From JACPNO01 sp963825405 (GTDB lineage: Bacteria > Acidobacteriota > Terriglobia > Bryobacterales > Bryobacteraceae), in assembly GCA_963825405.1 (NCBI GenBank), contig CAWGTB010000003.1, positions 1,426,001 through 1,490,000 on the forward strand: 64,000 bases of DNA, given 5' to 3'. Below, in pieces: positions 18,635 to 27,524 of this stretch. The translations under genes and the position numbers were made by a program. The notes below the pieces were generated by a model. It was not told where the DNA came from. It ran no database searches and saw only the letters and a list, made by a program, of their open reading frames with translations. The stretch's first letter is position 1. Each line of letters begins with the position of its first letter.

Positions 18635-18856
18635 ATGGTCACTTGTCCTGTTTGTGACGGCAATATTGACGTGGAAGAAGAGGATGTCGACGAAGGCGAC
18701 ACCGTAAGCTGCGACGAGTGCGGCGCCGAATTGAAAGTACTCAGCAAGGATCCCCTGGAACTCCAGTCGGCTGAAGAGCTCGAAGAGGACGAAGACGAGC
18801 CCAGCTTGGCAGACGACGATGAGGACGAGGAAGAAGAGGAACACGATTGGAAATAG
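18635..18856 (+). CDS. LysW-like zinc-ribbon protein with acidic tail
   Basis: 73 residues. The N-terminal zinc ribbon MVTCPVCDGNIDVEEED and SCDECGAELKV carries CxxC...CxxC, as in the amino-group carrier LysW/ArgW. LysW normally ends in EDWGE, whose terminal Glu carries the substrate. This protein has a longer Asp/Glu tail and ends in EHDWK, so the carrier glutamate is missing. No lysine or arginine LysX/Y/Z genes are nearby. It could be an unrelated acidic zinc-ribbon adaptor. Confidence 0.75.
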   Translation: MVTCPVCDGNIDVEEEDVDEGDTVSCDECGAELKVLSKDPLELQSAEELEEDEDEPSLADDDEDEEEEEHDWK

Positions 18857-18908
18857 AAGCGAAACCCGATCTTGCCCCGCGCCGTCTTTATCGACGGAGG
18901 AGTGCGGT

Positions 18909-19292
18909 ATGCAACCCACGGTGATGGGCAAAACGATCGGCTGCTGCGGAGTTTTCCTGCTTTCGCTCTCGCTTCTGTCCTTGAATTTCGCTCTCGCGCA
19001 ATCCAGCAAGAAGGGCCAGTCTGAAAACGTACGCTCGGTGAAGGGCACCGTTACCGACGCCAATGGCAATGCGGTCGTCGGCGCTGTGGTGCAATTGAAG
19101 AACAAAAAGAGCCTGCAAATCCGATCTTTCATCACGAAGGAGAAGGGCGAATATTTTTTCACCGGGCTTAGCTCCGACGTGGACTATGAAGTGAAGGCCG
19201 AATCCAACGGGGCCTCCAGTTCTTCGCGGAATATCAGCTTGTTTGACACCGAGAAAATCGCGATTCGCGACTTGAAACTCGCTGCTAAGTAG
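18909..19292 (+). CDS. Secreted carboxypeptidase-regulatory-like (CnaB-fold) protein
   Basis: 127 residues. The signal peptide (GCCGVFLLSLSLLSLNFALAQ) is followed by one small beta-sandwich (VKGTVTDANGNAVVGAVVQL, FITKEKGEYFFTGLSSDVDYEV) of the kind found in TonB-receptor N-termini and cell-surface proteins. It may be periplasmic. I chose the ATG at 18909 because a GGAGG Shine-Dalgarno lies just upstream and the signal peptide then has normal length. Confidence 0.8.
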   Translation: MQPTVMGKTIGCCGVFLLSLSLLSLNFALAQSSKKGQSENVRSVKGTVTDANGNAVVGAVVQLKNKKSLQIRSFITKEKGEYFFTGLSSDVDYEVKAESNGASSSSRNISLFDTEKIAIRDLKLAAK

Positions 19293-19335
19293 CCCCTCTT
19301 CGCAATCTCCGGAAACCTGTTGTAAGCTCACGTGT

Positions 19336-19755
19336 ATGCGAACACTCTTGTTGACCCTCGTACTTGCGGTATCGTTGTCGGCTGCCGAGAAAAAAGTCAT
19401 CACTCCCAAGGAGTTTCCGTCCGGGCGCCCTTATAGCGCTGGTCTGATGGTGGACGGGACCCTCTACGTAGCCGGCCAGGTTGGCCAGGATTGGAAGAGC
19501 GGCAAAGCGCCTGACGATTTTGAAGCCGAAGTCCGCCAGGCACTGGACAATGTCGGTATGATCCTGAAGGCTGCCGGAAAGGACTTTTCGGACGTTGTGG
19601 CCGTACAGGTTTATCTGACGGATATGGACCTGTTTCCGAAGATGAACACCGTCTACCTGACGTATTTCAAGGAGCCGAGGCCCACGCGCACCACGGTAGG
19701 GGTAGCAAAATTGGTGGGTACTACGCGCATCGAAATCACTGTCACCGCGAAGTAG
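19336..19755 (+). CDS. Secreted RidA-family protein
   Basis: 139 residues: a signal peptide (MRTLLLTLVLAVSLSAAEK) plus a full RidA domain. RidA homologues are enamine/imine deaminases; the family signature with the conserved arginine is seen in EPRPTRTTVGVAKL. Most RidA proteins are cytosolic, so export is unusual. The typical trimer-forming strands (LYVAGQVGQD, VAVQVYLTDM) are intact. Confidence 0.9.
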   Translation: MRTLLLTLVLAVSLSAAEKKVITPKEFPSGRPYSAGLMVDGTLYVAGQVGQDWKSGKAPDDFEAEVRQALDNVGMILKAAGKDFSDVVAVQVYLTDMDLFPKMNTVYLTYFKEPRPTRTTVGVAKLVGTTRIEITVTAK

Positions 19756-19767
19756 CTGGCGCCGCGG

Positions 19768-20517
19768 CTATTTTTTCTTTGCAAGCACTCCCACTTCCGC
19801 CTCGGTCAAGGGGCGGTATTTCCCTATGGTCAACTCTGCGATGCGGACCGGGCCGATGGCGGTCCGCACCAGCTTCAGCACTTTACTGTTCACAGCCTCG
19901 AGCATCCGGCGTACCTGCCGGTTGCGGCCTTCGGAAATGGTGATTTCGAGGAACGTGTACTTGGCGGCGTCGCGGATGCGTTCGACCACAGCGGGCCGGG
20001 TGGGGCCGTCGTTCAGGCTGACGCCACGGCGGAGTTGGTCGAGTTGCTCGTCGCTCAGCAGGGTGGAGGCCTTCACCAGGTAAGTCTTGGGCACTTTGTG
20101 TTCCGGGTTTGTAAGGTGCTCGGCGAATTGGGTGTCGTTGGTCAGGATGAGCAGGCCGCTTGAATCCAAATCCAGCCGTCCAACCGGGGATAGCCAGGCG
20201 CCGGCATCCGCGACCAGATCATACACGGTGGGTCGACCTTCGGGATCTTTGTAGGTGGTCAGGTAGCCCTTGGGTTTGTAGAGCAGCAGGTAGATTTTCC
20301 GGCTGTTAGTCAGCGGCTTGCCGTCGAGAATGACTTTGTCGCGGTCAAAATCCACCCAGTAGTCCGGCGTTTGGATCAGTTTGCCGTTTACACGCACACG
20401 TCCGTCGGCGATCCAGCGCCGGGCATCGGTTCGCGATCCTGCGCCGGCTCTCGAAATTACGCGCTCCAGCGTTTTCAAAACCGGCTTCACGCCGGGCTTG
20501 TGAGGTGCCTGCCGCAT
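19768..20517 (-). CDS. Ribosomal large-subunit pseudouridine synthase, RsuA/RluB family
   Basis: 249 residues. An N-terminal S4 RNA-binding domain (LERVISRAGAGSRTDARRWI) is followed by the catalytic domain. The signature PVGRLDLDSSGLLILTND contains the catalytic Asp, and EGRNRQVRRM is the C-terminal motif. It converts a uridine of 23S (RluB/E/F) or 16S (RsuA) rRNA to pseudouridine. The target cannot be told from sequence alone. Confidence 0.92.
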   Translation of the reverse strand: MRQAPHKPGVKPVLKTLERVISRAGAGSRTDARRWIADGRVRVNGKLIQTPDYWVDFDRDKVILDGKPLTNSRKIYLLLYKPKGYLTTYKDPEGRPTVYDLVADAGAWLSPVGRLDLDSSGLLILTNDTQFAEHLTNPEHKVPKTYLVKASTLLSDEQLDQLRRGVSLNDGPTRPAVVERIRDAAKYTFLEITISEGRNRQVRRMLEAVNSKVLKLVRTAIGPVRIAELTIGKYRPLTEAEVGVLAKKK

Positions 20518-20576
20518 CCTCTCCGAATGTACAGGAAAACACGCTACGATAGTTCGCCGAACTCGGCAAGGTCCAA

Positions 20577-21797
20577 GTGGAAGAGACCATCGTGGTGCGG
20601 GGAGCGCGTCAGCTGCTGACTTTGCGCGGCCCAGCCGGACCTCGGCGCGGCCTCGCGTTGCGGGAGATCGGCATCATTCCGGACGGCGCCCTTCTGATTC
20701 GTGGCGGAATGATTCGCGAAGCGGGGCCCACGCGGCGTATCGAGAAACTGGCCGCGGCCCGGCACGCCCGCGAAATCAATGCTATCGGGCGGGTAGTAAT
20801 GCCGGGTTTTGTGGATTGCTGCTCGATGGTTGCATTTCCGCATTTCCGGGCCGAGACGGACGAGGATTCAGGGCCGGGCCTCAACTTGCTGCGCGCCACG
20901 TCCTCTTCGAGGCTAGCGCACCGGGCGTCCGCATTGGTTGCCGGCATGGCGCGGCATGGCACGACTAGTGTGGAAGCGAAATCAGGCATTGCGCTCGATC
21001 GCACCGGGGAAATGAAGATGCTGCGCGTGGCAGCCGGCCTGGCCGGCAAGCCGTTGGACATCGTGTCCACGTATTTCGGCGCCCGCGCCATTGCACCGGA
21101 GTTTCGGGGAGATCCGGAACGATACCTGGCTTGGATTGTTGCGAGCGTGCTGCCCCTCATCCGCCGCCGGAAATTGGCGACGTTTGTGGAGGTGAGCTGC
21201 GAGCGGAACGCGTTCAGCATCGACCAGGGCCGGCGTTATCTCCAGCACGCGCGCCGCGCTGGCTTTGGCCTCAAGGTGCATGCGGATCAAGTGGCGCGAA
21301 CCGGTGGCGCGCGCCTTGCGGCCGAGGTGGAGGCGCACACGGCCGAGCATTTAAACTGGATCAATCAGGATGACGTGCGCCACCTGGCTGCCTCGGAAAC
21401 GATGGCCGTGGTGACCGCCGGCGGCTCTCTGCGCGCGGGCCTCGATCGTGTTGCGCCGGCGCGGGCTTTGGTGGACGCGGGCGCAGCGGTCGCACTGGCT
21501 TCCGGCTTCGGCCCCGGACCGTGCCCCACGTACAACATGCAAGTAGCGTTGTCGCTTGCTTGTCTGCAAATGAAACTGACGCCGGCCGAAGCCATCTGCG
21601 CCGCAACCATAAATGCAGCTCATGCTATCGGCCGCGCTGACCATGTCGGGTCGCTGGTGGAAGGAATGCAGGCCGACTTGCTGTTGCTCAACGTGCCGGA
21701 CTATCGCGAGATACCCTATTACTTCGGGGTGAATCACGTGCACAAGACGTTGAAACGCGGCGTGACAATTTTCGATGAGGATGGAGTGCGCCGGTGA
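20577..21797 (+). CDS. Imidazolonepropionase (HutI) homologue with metal ligands lost
   Basis: 406 residues, alignable over its whole length with HutI (VVMPGFVD, TSVEAKSG, DIVSTYFGA, LKVHADQ, PTYNMQVALSLACLQ, FGVNHVHKTLKRG). However, the metal-binding HTH of DxHTHL is replaced in DCCSMVAF. The GAHAI histidine is Arg (GARAI), and the catalytic Asp of TDFNPG is Gly (SGFGPG). It is therefore unlikely to hydrolyse imidazolonepropionate as in the histidine pathway. It overlaps ftcD by 4 bp. The start is GTG. Confidence 0.85.
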   Translation: MEETIVVRGARQLLTLRGPAGPRRGLALREIGIIPDGALLIRGGMIREAGPTRRIEKLAAARHAREINAIGRVVMPGFVDCCSMVAFPHFRAETDEDSGPGLNLLRATSSSRLAHRASALVAGMARHGTTSVEAKSGIALDRTGEMKMLRVAAGLAGKPLDIVSTYFGARAIAPEFRGDPERYLAWIVASVLPLIRRRKLATFVEVSCERNAFSIDQGRRYLQHARRAGFGLKVHADQVARTGGARLAAEVEAHTAEHLNWINQDDVRHLAASETMAVVTAGGSLRAGLDRVAPARALVDAGAAVALASGFGPGPCPTYNMQVALSLACLQMKLTPAEAICAATINAAHAIGRADHVGSLVEGMQADLLLLNVPDYREIPYYFGVNHVHKTLKRGVTIFDEDGVRR

Positions 21798-22684
21798 GTG
21801 GCGGCATCGTCGAGTGCGTGCCTAATTTTTCCGAAGGATGCGACGCGGCGAAAGTCGCGCGCATCGCCGCGGCAATCGGATCCGCGCCGGGCGTTGCGGT
21901 ACTTGGTCAAACGATGGACACGGATCACAACCGCTCCGTCATAACCTTCGCAGGTCCGCCCGATGCGATTGGCGAAGGGGCGTTGCGCGGCATTGAAAGC
22001 GCTGCCGCCGAAATCGATTTGAACCGGCACCAGGGTGTCCATCCTCGCATCGGCGCGGCCGATGTTGTCCCTTTCGTTCCCATCGCCGGCGTCACATTGG
22101 CGGACTGTGGGCGCATCGCAGCCCATACTGGCGAAGAAGTCTGGCGCCGGTTGCGCGTTCCCGTATACCTTTACGGCGCCGGAGCCAGGCGTCCCGATCG
22201 CGTGGCGCTCGAAAACGTGCGTCGCGAAGTGCGCAGCCAGCCGGATAAGCATCCTGATTTTGGCAACGGCGAGTTTCATCCCACTGCCGGCGCGACGGTA
22301 ATCGGGGCGCGTAATATTCTGATCGCCTTCAATGTCAATCTGCAAACAGCGGATGTGGCCGTTGCTCGCGCGATTGCCCGCAAGGTGCGTTTTTCATCCG
22401 GTGGCCTGCCGCACGTGAAGGCGCTGGGTCTGATGCTGCGCTCGCGCGGCATCGCGCAAGTGTCCATGAACCTCACCGATTTCGAACACACGCCCGTGCA
22501 TCTGGCATTTCAAGCGGTTCGCGAAGAGGCAGCGCGCCTTGGCGTGAAAGTGGCGTCGAGTGAAATCGTGGGCCTGATTCCGCGCAAGGCTCTGGAAATG
22601 GCCGAAGGCTGCGATCTGCTGATCGAAAACTTCCGCCCCGAGCTGGTTCTCGAAGACCGCCTGAAAGCGTTCGGCCTCCTGTAA
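21794..22684 (+). CDS. ftcD: Glutamate formimidoyltransferase
   Basis: 296 residues, the length of a stand-alone formiminotransferase domain. It transfers the formimino group of formiminoglutamate to tetrahydrofolate. Motifs are VECVPNFSEG, MDTDHNRSVITFAG and the catalytic/folate region RHQGVHPRIGAADVVPFVP. The GTG start overlaps the HutI-like stop. Pairing with the HutI homologue recalls histidine degradation, but the other hut genes are absent here. Confidence 0.93.
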   Translation: MSGGIVECVPNFSEGCDAAKVARIAAAIGSAPGVAVLGQTMDTDHNRSVITFAGPPDAIGEGALRGIESAAAEIDLNRHQGVHPRIGAADVVPFVPIAGVTLADCGRIAAHTGEEVWRRLRVPVYLYGAGARRPDRVALENVRREVRSQPDKHPDFGNGEFHPTAGATVIGARNILIAFNVNLQTADVAVARAIARKVRFSSGGLPHVKALGLMLRSRGIAQVSMNLTDFEHTPVHLAFQAVREEAARLGVKVASSEIVGLIPRKALEMAEGCDLLIENFRPELVLEDRLKAFGLL

Positions 22685-22694
22685 ACTGGTTGCA

Positions 22695-23566
22695 GTGCTG
22701 GTTTCCATAACTCAACCGCGGCTCGCCCGGCCCAATTGGTTACGCGCTCCCGCTCCAGTCGGCGAAAATTATCGCGAGCTGAAAGCGCTTATCGACGGCC
22801 TGAAGCTGCACACGGTTTGCGAGAGCGCCGCCTGCCCCAACGTGGGCGACTGCTGGAACCGGCGTACGGCCACGTTCATGATTCTGGGCAACGTGTGCAC
22901 GCGCCGCTGCGGCTTTTGCGCGGTGGAAAAAGGCGCGCCGCTCGAAGTGGATTTCGACGAACCGCGCCGCGTGGCAGAGGCGGTAGCAGCCATGGGCCTG
23001 CGCTACGCCGTCGTGACCAGCGTCAACCGCGACGATCGCAAAGATGGCGGAGCCGAGTTGTTCGCCGCCACCATCCACGCCATTCGCGAGCGCATACCCG
23101 GCTGCCGGGTCGAAGTGCTGGTGCCGGATTTTCAAGGCAGCCACGCCGCGCTTGAAATTGTGATGCGCGCCGCGCCCGGATGTGCTGAATCACAACACGG
23201 AAACCGTGCCGCAGGCTGTATCGGCAGGTCCGCCTTGGAGCCCGCTACGAGCGCTCGCTCGATATGCTGGCCCATGCCAAACGCGTTGCGCCGGAAACAC
23301 CTGTAAAATCCGGACTGATGCTGGGCCTGGGAGAAACGATCGACGAAGTGCTGGACGTTATGCGCGATCTGCGCAGCCATGGCGTCGACATCTTGACGCT
23401 GGGCCAGTACTTGCGCCCGTCGCCCAAGCACTTGCCCATCGTGCGCTACGTATCACCCGGGGAATTTGACGACTTACGGCAGGCTGGAATGGGCATGGGA
23501 TTCGCTCATGTGGAGTCCGGTCCGCTGGTGCGCAGTTCCTATCACGCGGCCGAAGCCGTAGCCTGA
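22695..23566 (+). CDS. lipA: Lipoyl synthase (two frameshifts)
   Basis: About 289 residues when rejoined. This radical SAM enzyme inserts two sulfurs into octanoyl groups of lipoyl domains. The auxiliary-cluster motif CESAACPNVGDC and radical SAM motif CTRRCGFC are intact. Extra bases near 23176-23179 (CCCGG) and 23211-23213 shift the frame twice. Between them the short third frame reads DVLNHNTETVPRLY, which LipA requires, before MLAHAKRVAPETPVKSGLML. The C-terminus MGFAHVESGPLVRSSYHA is canonical. The length modulo 3 fits two insertions. GTG start. Confidence 0.9.
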
Positions 23567-23593
23567 TTAAAGCGGAAAGAACTGCAGTCCTGC

Positions 23594-23599
23594 TACAAT
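23594..23599 (+). promoter_or_regulatory. Possible -10 hexamer close to a start codon
   Basis: TACAAT lies 9 bp upstream of the ATG of the VOC gene. If used, the transcript would be leaderless or nearly so. No clear -35 was found. Confidence 0.3.
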
Positions 23600-23608
23600 T
23601 CTTCGTAT

Positions 23609-23983
23609 ATGTTCAAGGGACTAGAACACACGGCGATCGCCTCGCCGGCTCCGCAGAAACTTGCTCAGTGGTACGTGGATCATCTTGGTTTTGTCATTAA
23701 TTACAATTACGCCGGCAATTATTTTGTCAAAACCCCGAATGGAACGATGCTCGAAATCATCCCGTCCGAGGGCGAGCGGGCCCCGCAGAAAATGAAGGAC
23801 CCCGGCATTCGCCACATCGCGATTCAAGTGGACGATTTTGACGCCGCGCACGCCAACCTGAAATCTCAAGGCATTGCGTTCCTGGGCGAGCCGTTCAAAG
23901 TGGAGGAAAACCGCTTGGTCTTCTTCAACGATGGCGACGGCAATATCCTGCATCTGATTCACCGGCCAAAGCCGCTGCCGTAG
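23609..23983 (+). CDS. VOC-superfamily (glyoxalase/bleomycin resistance-like) protein
   Basis: 124 residues with two beta-alpha-beta-beta-beta modules. GLEHTAIASPAPQKLAQWYV provides a metal His near the start. IRHIAIQVDDFDAA begins the second module, and GDGNILHLIHR ends it. The family covers isomerases, dioxygenases and binding proteins; the substrate cannot be assigned. It is monocistronic or co-transcribed with the MFS gene 18 bp downstream. Confidence 0.85.
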   Translation: MFKGLEHTAIASPAPQKLAQWYVDHLGFVINYNYAGNYFVKTPNGTMLEIIPSEGERAPQKMKDPGIRHIAIQVDDFDAAHANLKSQGIAFLGEPFKVEENRLVFFNDGDGNILHLIHRPKPLP

Positions 23984-24001
23984 CTTCCAGGCATCGCCAT
24001 T

Positions 24002-25207
24002 GTGCTGAGCCGCGTTTTCAAAGCATTCCAGTACCGCGACTTCCGCCTCCTATGGTTTGGCGCATGCACGTCCAGCATCGGGACCTGGATGCAGCAGTTG
24101 GCGCAAGCCTGGCTGGTTCTTGAGATATCGCACTCGGCGCGCATGCTGGGCCTGGATGCTTTTCTAGCCAACATTCCAATTTTTCTGTTTTCGCTGGTGG
24201 GCGGGGTGGTGGCCGATCGCATGAGCCGGCGCCACCTGCTGCTGGGTTCGCAATACGTGCAAATGACCAGCGCGTTTCTGCTGGCGGCGTTGCTGTATTT
24301 CAAAGTCGTTGAGATCCCTTACATCCTGGCGCTTTCCTTCGTATCGGGCACGGCGCAATCGTTTGGCGGGCCCGCATATCAGGCGCTGGTGCCCACGTTG
24401 GTGAACAAAGAAGATTTGCCCAATGCGATTTCATTGAACTCGATCCAGTTCAATTTGGCCCGCGTGATCGGCCCGGTGCTTGGCGGCCTGGCGCTTACGA
24501 AACTGGGCGCTGTCTGGTGCTTTTTCCTGAACGGCCTGTCGTTCATTGCCGTAATTATTTCGCTCTACAAGCTGCGCGTGAACTTCGCTCCGGAAAAAAC
24601 CAAGGAATCGATACTCACCAGCATGAAGCAGGGCTTCGGTTTCATTCGCAAGCAGGGAGCCATGGAAGGTCTGATTATTCTGGCGTTCTGCATGACCGCG
24701 CTCGCCATTCCGATGATTACGTTTCTGCCGGTCTTCGCAAAAGACGTGTTTCGCCAGGGCGCCGGGACCTATGCCACGCTGCTGGTTTTTTCCGGATTGG
24801 GGTCGATAACCGGCGCTCTCACCGTCGCCGCCATCGGGCACGTCCAGAACAAGGGACGCATGGCGCTGCTGATGCTGGTACTGCTAGGCGGAGGCATGGC
24901 CGCCTTTGCGCGTTCCAGCAGCGTGGTATTCAGTTGCGGGATGCTGTTCTTTTCGGGAGCGGCCCTGATAGGCACGTTCACCATGATCACTTCGCTTGTG
25001 CAGCTTACCGCAACCGACAACATGCGAGGCCGGGTGATGAGCGTGTTTAACGTAGCTTTTCGCGGCGGTATGCCAATGGGCAACCTGGCCACTGGGTGGC
25101 TGGTGCCTGTGCTTACGGCGCCCGTAGTGCTTTCTTTGAACGGATTGCTTCTGATGGTGCTTGGTCTCTATTTCCTGTTCGTGCAGCGTCGCGTGGCGGC
25201 TCTATGA
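24002..25207 (+). CDS. MFS transporter (enterobactin-exporter-like, DHA3 type)
   Basis: 401 residues with about 12 hydrophobic segments. The N-terminal FKAFQYRDFRLLWFGACTSSIGTWMQQLAQAWL pattern and the loop GGVVADRMSRRHLL are typical of the MFS_3/EntS-like group. The substrate is unknown. The GTG start at 24002 is the first plausible codon. The stop overlaps the TPR gene by ATGA. Confidence 0.88.
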   Translation: MLSRVFKAFQYRDFRLLWFGACTSSIGTWMQQLAQAWLVLEISHSARMLGLDAFLANIPIFLFSLVGGVVADRMSRRHLLLGSQYVQMTSAFLLAALLYFKVVEIPYILALSFVSGTAQSFGGPAYQALVPTLVNKEDLPNAISLNSIQFNLARVIGPVLGGLALTKLGAVWCFFLNGLSFIAVIISLYKLRVNFAPEKTKESILTSMKQGFGFIRKQGAMEGLIILAFCMTALAIPMITFLPVFAKDVFRQGAGTYATLLVFSGLGSITGALTVAAIGHVQNKGRMALLMLVLLGGGMAAFARSSSVVFSCGMLFFSGAALIGTFTMITSLVQLTATDNMRGRVMSVFNVAFRGGMPMGNLATGWLVPVLTAPVVLSLNGLLLMVLGLYFLFVQRRVAAL

Positions 25208-25893
25208 CGATGACGCGCGCGGTGATTGCGTGGCTCGCGGCAGCACTTGTTTGCGTGGCGGCCAGCGACCTTGAAAAGCATCGCGACCGTCAGGATCGTC
25301 CCGCGCTGGAGAAGATCGTTGCCGATTTATCCCACGCGGCCCAGCAGGCGCCCAACGATGCCGAAGCCCAGTATCGCTTTGCGCTGGCGTCTTCTTATCT
25401 CGCTGAGGTTGCTTTGGAAGTGCGCGACAAGGCGCAGGCGCAGCACGTTGCAGAGGCCGGCGTGCAGGCGGCGGATCGCGCCATTGCGCTGCACAAGGAC
25501 GTCGCGGAGTACTATCGCGTGCTAGGCACGCTCTGCGGGCAAGTCATCCCGGCGAATGTGCTGGGCGGACTGAGCTACGGCAAACGCGCGCGCGACGCCA
25601 TCGCTAAGGCGTTGGAGCTGGATCCGAAATCCTCCAAAGCCTACTTGGCTCGCGGGGTGGGGAATTACTATTTGCCGCCGGCTCTAGGGGGTGGCGCAGA
25701 ACTGGCGATTCACGATTTCGAGCGTGCGCTGGAATTGGATGGAAAGTCCGCCGATTCCTATCTCTGGTTGGGTCTGGCGTTACGCAAGGCCAATCGCAAC
25801 GCCGACGCGCGCAAAGCCTTCTCGCGTTCGCTCGAACTCGATCCTGAGCGCGCCTGGACTAAGCAACAGCTCGAAAAAACTCCCGCGCAATGA
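25204..25893 (+). CDS. Secreted TPR-repeat protein
   Basis: 229 residues: a signal peptide (AVIAWLAAALVCVAASD) and about five TPR-like helical hairpins (for example AIHDFERALELDGKSADSYLWLGLALRKA). Its role is presumably protein-protein interaction in the periplasm. The ATG at 25204 overlaps the MFS stop, and the gene overlaps the following membrane-protein gene by 4 bp, so the three are coupled. Confidence 0.85.
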   Translation: MTMTRAVIAWLAAALVCVAASDLEKHRDRQDRPALEKIVADLSHAAQQAPNDAEAQYRFALASSYLAEVALEVRDKAQAQHVAEAGVQAADRAIALHKDVAEYYRVLGTLCGQVIPANVLGGLSYGKRARDAIAKALELDPKSSKAYLARGVGNYYLPPALGGGAELAIHDFERALELDGKSADSYLWLGLALRKANRNADARKAFSRSLELDPERAWTKQQLEKTPAQ

Positions 25894-27524
25894 CCAGGCC
25901 GGTAATTGCCGCGGCGATCATTCTGCTGACGGTGCTCACGTTTTTTCAGTTTCCCGGCCACACCTGGCTGCAATCCGACACGCAGATTTACGCGCCCATC
26001 ATGGAACATATGCGCGATCCCTCGGTGCTCGGCAAGGACATCCTGGTGCAACGCCCGCACGTGGCGTACACGCTTTATGACGAAACGGCGGTGGGTTTGG
26101 CGCGTGTCACCGGCCTGAGCTTTGAAAAGATCTTGGCGGGCGAGCAAATCGTGCTGCGCGGCTTGGGCACATGGGGCGTGTATCTGCTGGCGGCCGGACT
26201 CGGTCTCGCGCCGGCGCCGGCACTGCTGGTGGCCGCGGGATTTTCCTTGGGCGCGACCATCATGGGTCCGGCAGTGCTTTCTATCGAGTACGAGCCCGTG
26301 CCCCGTGGGTTCGCGATTCCCTTGCTATTGCTGGCCGTGGGTCTGATGGCGCAAGGCCGCCGGATGGCTGCGGGAATCGCCGGCGGTGCCGCATTTCTTT
26401 TTCATGCCCCTACGTGCCTCCCGTTTTGGACGGTCTGCTTTATTTGGGCTGTTTGGCCGGACGAAGAGCGCGGTCAACGGATACGTGTGTTGATCCCGCT
26501 GGTGCTCGCGGCGATCATCTTGTGGATATTTTCGCGCGCTCAGGCCGTTTCCTCGGAGCCGCAGGAGTTTTTTGGCCGGGTGGATCCGGCGCTCGAAGTA
26601 CTGCAGCGCATGCGCGGATCCTACAATTGGATTTCCATCTGGTGGCGCCAATGGCTGCCGCACTATGTGCTCCTTTGGATCGCTACCGTGGCCGCTTGCT
26701 GGCGGCTGCGCGGGGGACTGACGCGAGATCAGCAGATACTTTTAGCGGGCATTCCTCTGTACGGAATCCTGAGCGTGCCGGCCTCGTATGTATTGCTGGA
26801 AAAGCTGAAGTGGTCCCTGATGCCGCAGGTGCAGCCGATGCGCGCGCTGCTTTTTGTCGCGGCGTTCGCGGTGATCCTGGCCGCAGTGGCCGGTTGCCAG
26901 GCAGCTCGCAACGGCCGATGGCTGGAGGCGTTCCTGTGGTTCGTGGTGGTCTATTTAGTTCCGGCGAATCGCGTGGTGGCGTTTCCCAGCGCCAGCCGGA
27001 CGGCGTTGATCGCACTGCTGGCGGGGTGTTCTGCCGCCGCACTCTGGTTTTATGAAACGCAGGGCCAAGGCTGGTGGCCGGCGGTTACAGCCGCTGCGGC
27101 GCTGCCGTTTTTCCTGATTCCCACTTGGGGCAACGTCGAAAATTACCCCGTCTTCGAACACGCAGAACTCACCGCCGTCGCCCAGTGGGCCCGCGCCGCC
27201 ACGCAAAAAGATGACGTGTTTCTCTTCCCGGATGCCGCCGAGGATTTACGACCCGGCGTGTTTCGCGAAGAAGCCTTGCGCGCCATTTACGTGGATTGGA
27301 AGGGCGGGGGGCAGATCAATTTTCTGAAGGAACTGGGAGCCGAGTGGTGGTCGCGCTGGCAGAAGGCGATGGCCGGCGGTTTCGATGCGCGGCATCTGGA
27401 GCGCTATCGCGGCCTCGGTATTGACTACCTGGTGATTGAAAGAAAGAACCGCCTGACAGGACCACAGCCGGCATTCGAGAACGCTCGTTTCTCGGTGTAC
27501 GCCGTCAATGCTCTCAATCCTTAG
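25890..27524 (+). CDS. Multi-pass membrane protein, unknown function
   Basis: 544 residues with roughly 10-12 hydrophobic segments across the first 420 residues and a soluble C-terminal part (about 430-544; DDVFLFPDAAEDLRPGVFREE). Conserved-looking polar loops SDTQIYAPIMEHM and SIEYEPVPRGFA near the first helices recall GT-C-type glycosyltransferase topology, without a firm match. The 3' end overlaps the convergent amidohydrolase gene by 11 bp. Confidence 0.75.
   Translation: MTRPVIAAAIILLTVLTFFQFPGHTWLQSDTQIYAPIMEHMRDPSVLGKDILVQRPHVAYTLYDETAVGLARVTGLSFEKILAGEQIVLRGLGTWGVYLLAAGLGLAPAPALLVAAGFSLGATIMGPAVLSIEYEPVPRGFAIPLLLLAVGLMAQGRRMAAGIAGGAAFLFHAPTCLPFWTVCFIWAVWPDEERGQRIRVLIPLVLAAIILWIFSRAQAVSSEPQEFFGRVDPALEVLQRMRGSYNWISIWWRQWLPHYVLLWIATVAACWRLRGGLTRDQQILLAGIPLYGILSVPASYVLLEKLKWSLMPQVQPMRALLFVAAFAVILAAVAGCQAARNGRWLEAFLWFVVVYLVPANRVVAFPSASRTALIALLAGCSAAALWFYETQGQGWWPAVTAAAALPFFLIPTWGNVENYPVFEHAELTAVAQWARAATQKDDVFLFPDAAEDLRPGVFREEALRAIYVDWKGGGQINFLKELGAEWWSRWQKAMAGGFDARHLERYRGLGIDYLVIERKNRLTGPQPAFENARFSVYAVNALNP

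Noticed and set aside
23160..23290. Programmed ribosomal frameshifting in lipA and the other broken genes
   Set aside because: No shared slippery heptamer or stimulatory structure is visible, the sites differ, and related LipA proteins do not need it.
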